Assembly (NCBI RefSeq): GCF_005502465.1
Contig: NZ_SCOT01000032.1
Span: 1-34,672, forward strand
Source of the DNA: Sphingopyxis sp. L1A2A
GTDB lineage: Bacteria; Pseudomonadota; Alphaproteobacteria; Sphingomonadales; Sphingomonadaceae
Direction: 5' to 3'
DNA length: 34,672 nt
Shown here one piece after another: positions 34,023 to 34,672 of this stretch (positions are counted from its first letter, which is position 1; each line of letters begins with the position of its first letter). The translations under genes were made by a program, and so were the position numbers. Under the pieces are notes generated by a model. That model saw only the letters and a program-made list of their open reading frames with translations, was not told the DNA's origin and did no database searches.

Positions 34023-34667
34023 TTAGCGCGTTCCCGCCAGCCGCTTTCCCGCGTCTTCGCGATAGAGCGACCAGTCGGCGGGGCATGTTTTTACCTGCCG
34101 GGGCAGCCCCTGCATCCCCTCGGTGATCCAGCAGTCGTTGAAGATCGAGCAATAGCAGGAGCGCACCGACATCTTCCACCGTTCCTTGTTGAACGCCTGC
34201 CACGTCGCCTCGTTGGCGGGGGTGCGCGGCAAGCCAAGGAAACGCAGGCTCTCACCGGGGCGCAGCGCGACGCCGGTCGACGGTGAGGTGGCAAAGGATA
34301 GCGCGGTCGCTTCGCCGCCGCTGCAACAGGCGTCGAGCAGCGCGATCGGGTTCGCCACCGGCTTGCCGCGATAGCGGATCTCGATCGGCCCGAGGATCGC
34401 CGGGCCGACGCCATTGTTGGTGAGCGACAGCGAAATATCGGCTTTGCCCTCGTCATCGACATTGCTGGTGCCGAAGGTGACAAAGGGCATCGCGCCGCCG
34501 GTCTGCATCTTGCGCGTCGCATCGGCCTGGACGAAGGCGAAATAGGCGAGCGCGAGCGAGGCGATCAGCGCCGGCAGGCCGATGACAAAATGCGCGATAG
34601 TGATGAAAGGCAGGTAGCGCAGGAAGCGCGAGCCGACCTCGGCCGGGGTCGGCTCGCGCTTCCTGCG
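34023..34667 (-). CDS. membrane-anchored protein of unknown function, 5' end missing
   Basis: The reading frame ends at 34023 and stays open upstream almost to the window edge, where a TAG (34670-34668) arises inside the terminal palindrome. ATG at 34508 is internal. The codons before it encode a good TM helix (ITIAHFVIGLPALIASLALAYFAF) that surely belongs to the protein. After the helix comes an extracytoplasmic beta-rich domain (DEGKADISLSLTNNGVGPA, PIEIRYRGKPV) with several Cys (DACCSGGEA, RSCYCSIFNDCW, KTCPADW) likely forming disulphides. I do not recognise the family. The true start is beyond the window or altered by the fold-back at the end. Confidence 0.6.
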   Translation of the reverse strand, partial: RRKREPTPAEVGSRFLRYLPFITIAHFVIGLPALIASLALAYFAFVQADATRKMQTGGAMPFVTFGTSNVDDEGKADISLSLTNNGVGPAILGPIEIRYRGKPVANPIALLDACCSGGEATALSFATSPSTGVALRPGESLRFLGLPRTPANEATWQAFNKERWKMSVRSCYCSIFNDCWITEGMQGLPRQVKTCPADWSLYREDAGKRLAGTR

Positions 34668-34672
34668 CTACC
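34613..34672. repeat. 60-bp near-perfect palindrome at the end of the window
   Basis: Bases 34613-34642 are the reverse complement of 34643-34672 with a single mismatched pair (34639/34646). The palindrome has essentially no loop and reaches exactly to the last base. It introduces an in-frame stop into the preceding gene. Either a contig-end fold-back or a genuine inverted repeat. Confidence 0.9.

Overview
This 34.7 kb window is GC-rich, densely coding bacterial chromosome. Gene families and codon use point to an alphaproteobacterium of the order Sphingomonadales (Sphingopyxis/Sphingomonas-like). The clues are an HWE-family sensor kinase, a plug-type TonB-dependent receptor, abundant secreted peptidase and hypothetical genes, and sphingomonad-style palindromic repeats. 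The assignment is inferred from sequence style only. I see no tRNA, rRNA, CRISPR array, transposase or phage gene.

Left part (1-8.1 kb), mostly minus strand: a LuxR-type response regulator, a secreted protein of unknown function, a secreted S9 peptidase, and a small four-helix membrane protein divergent from a TetR regulator. The TetR pair shares three copies of one palindromic operator. Next come a small secreted protein, a membrane diguanylate cyclase with a GGEEF motif, and a LacI-type regulator.

Centre-left (8.1-16.3 kb), minus strand: a probable 5-oxoproline (pyroglutamate) utilisation cluster. In transcription order it holds a CHASE-HWE sensor kinase, a fused ATP-dependent 5-oxoprolinase, the DUF969/DUF979 membrane pair (probable transporter), a DUF2891 protein and perhaps the LacI regulator. 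A 146-bp palindromic repeat lies in frame inside the oxoprolinase, in the linker between its HyuA-like and HyuB-like halves. A relative of that repeat sits between the DUF979 and DUF2891 genes.

Centre (16.4-23.1 kb): a glutathione S-transferase, a ChrA-type chromate transporter, a CorA-type Mg/Co channel, and a 1178-residue exported TPR-CHAT protein with an apparently intact His/Cys dyad.

Centre-right (23.4-28.9 kb), plus strand: the most interesting locus. A BlaI-type repressor, a BlaR1-like M56 metallopeptidase, an exported repeat protein and a TonB-dependent receptor form a tight operon with no beta-lactamase. Two tandem BlaI-type operators precede it. The C-terminal, predicted periplasmic, part of the M56 protein is built of about 28-residue repeats instead of a penicillin-binding domain, and the next gene carries the same repeat. 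This suggests an envelope-sensing circuit that controls an outer-membrane receptor. A small RNase H-like protein follows.

Right part (28.9-34.7 kb): a PAS-domain protein, a stand-alone MreB paralogue, a purine-salvage pair (adenine deaminase and a phosphoribosyltransferase), an ArsR/SRPBCC pair with a start-codon-spanning operator, and a partial membrane-anchored protein. The window stops inside a 60-bp near-perfect palindrome, which may be an assembly fold-back at a contig end.
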